Origin: Chara braunii
Lineage: Eukaryota > Streptophyta > Charophyceae > Charales > Characeae
DNA length: 28,927 nt
Assembly (NCBI GenBank): GCA_003427395.1
Contig: BFEA01000174.1
Span: 490,730 to 519,656, forward strand
Reading direction: 5' to 3'
Shown here: piece by piece, positions 28,866 through 28,927 of the stretch
Layout of the letters: each line of letters begins with the position of its first letter
How positions within the stretch are numbered: position 1 is the first letter of the stretch
Made by a program: the position numbers and the translations under genes
Notes under the pieces: model-generated
The model's database searches: none
Told to the model about the DNA's origin: nothing
Seen by the model: only the letters and a program-made list of their open reading frames with translations

Positions 28866-28927
<62 letters not shown>
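28866..28927 (+). repeat. CT dinucleotide microsatellite
   Basis: Uninterrupted CT repeats of 62 bp run to the end of the window. Confidence 0.97.

Overview
This window is eukaryotic, repeat-dense nuclear DNA, most likely from a plant-lineage genome. Chromodomain-bearing Ty3/gypsy pol genes, primer-binding sites complementary to the plant initiator-Met tRNA 3' end, a degenerate 25S rRNA fragment and tRNA-derived repeats all point that way. A charophyte alga such as Chara is my guess, but it is inference only. I see no intact host gene. Almost everything is nested, inverted or decayed LTR retrotransposon, separated by simple-sequence DNA. Three unresolved bases (N at 13041, 26003 and 26111) fall in or near low-complexity or coding stretches.

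Layout. Positions 1-166 are a GTCCGG-rich minisatellite. Positions 167-845 are a minus-strand piece of the leader of an LTR element (element D). It is interrupted by element A, a Ty3/gypsy element at 846-9200, and resumes at 9201-10453 with its primer-binding site and LTR. Element A has a 1.0-kb 5' LTR, a leader packed with TGACGTGGCA boxes, and gag, protease, RT, RNase H and integrase broken by many stops and frameshifts. Its 3' LTR is truncated. A 148-bp AT-rich spacer separates the D LTR from an oppositely oriented LTR of the same family (element E, 10602-11568). Together they make a large inverted repeat.

The E leader stops at 11958. There begin two tandem copies (F1 and F2) of a small LTR unit with 352-bp LTRs, exact TGGTATCAGAGC primer sites, a tRNA-like segment and poly-C tracts. 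F1 carries a minus-strand open frame with two RING-like cysteine/histidine clusters. A 215-bp tandem duplication and pyrimidine-rich DNA follow. Element C (15395-about 20645) belongs to the D/E family and runs LTR, leader, long gag, protease and the first part of RT, where it is cut off.

Positions 20646-23400 are mosaic DNA: an unassigned segment with a TATA-like box, a tRNA-derived SINE-like unit with poly-A, a degenerate 25S rRNA fragment and a second tRNA-like segment. Element G (about 23520-28045) is the best-preserved element. It has RT, RNase H, integrase with an intact DX35E triad, a chromodomain, 53-bp tandem repeats in its 3' non-coding region, a polypurine tract and a 3' LTR. The window ends in a GTT microsatellite, a short open frame of uncertain status and a CT repeat running to the edge.

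The genes do not form a host pathway. Each retroelement would have made Gag particles and a Pol polyprotein (protease, RT/RNase H, integrase) to copy itself into the genome; the chromodomain of G would steer integration toward marked chromatin. Elements A, C, D, E and F are clearly dead or non-autonomous. G lacks its 5' end and has frameshifts.
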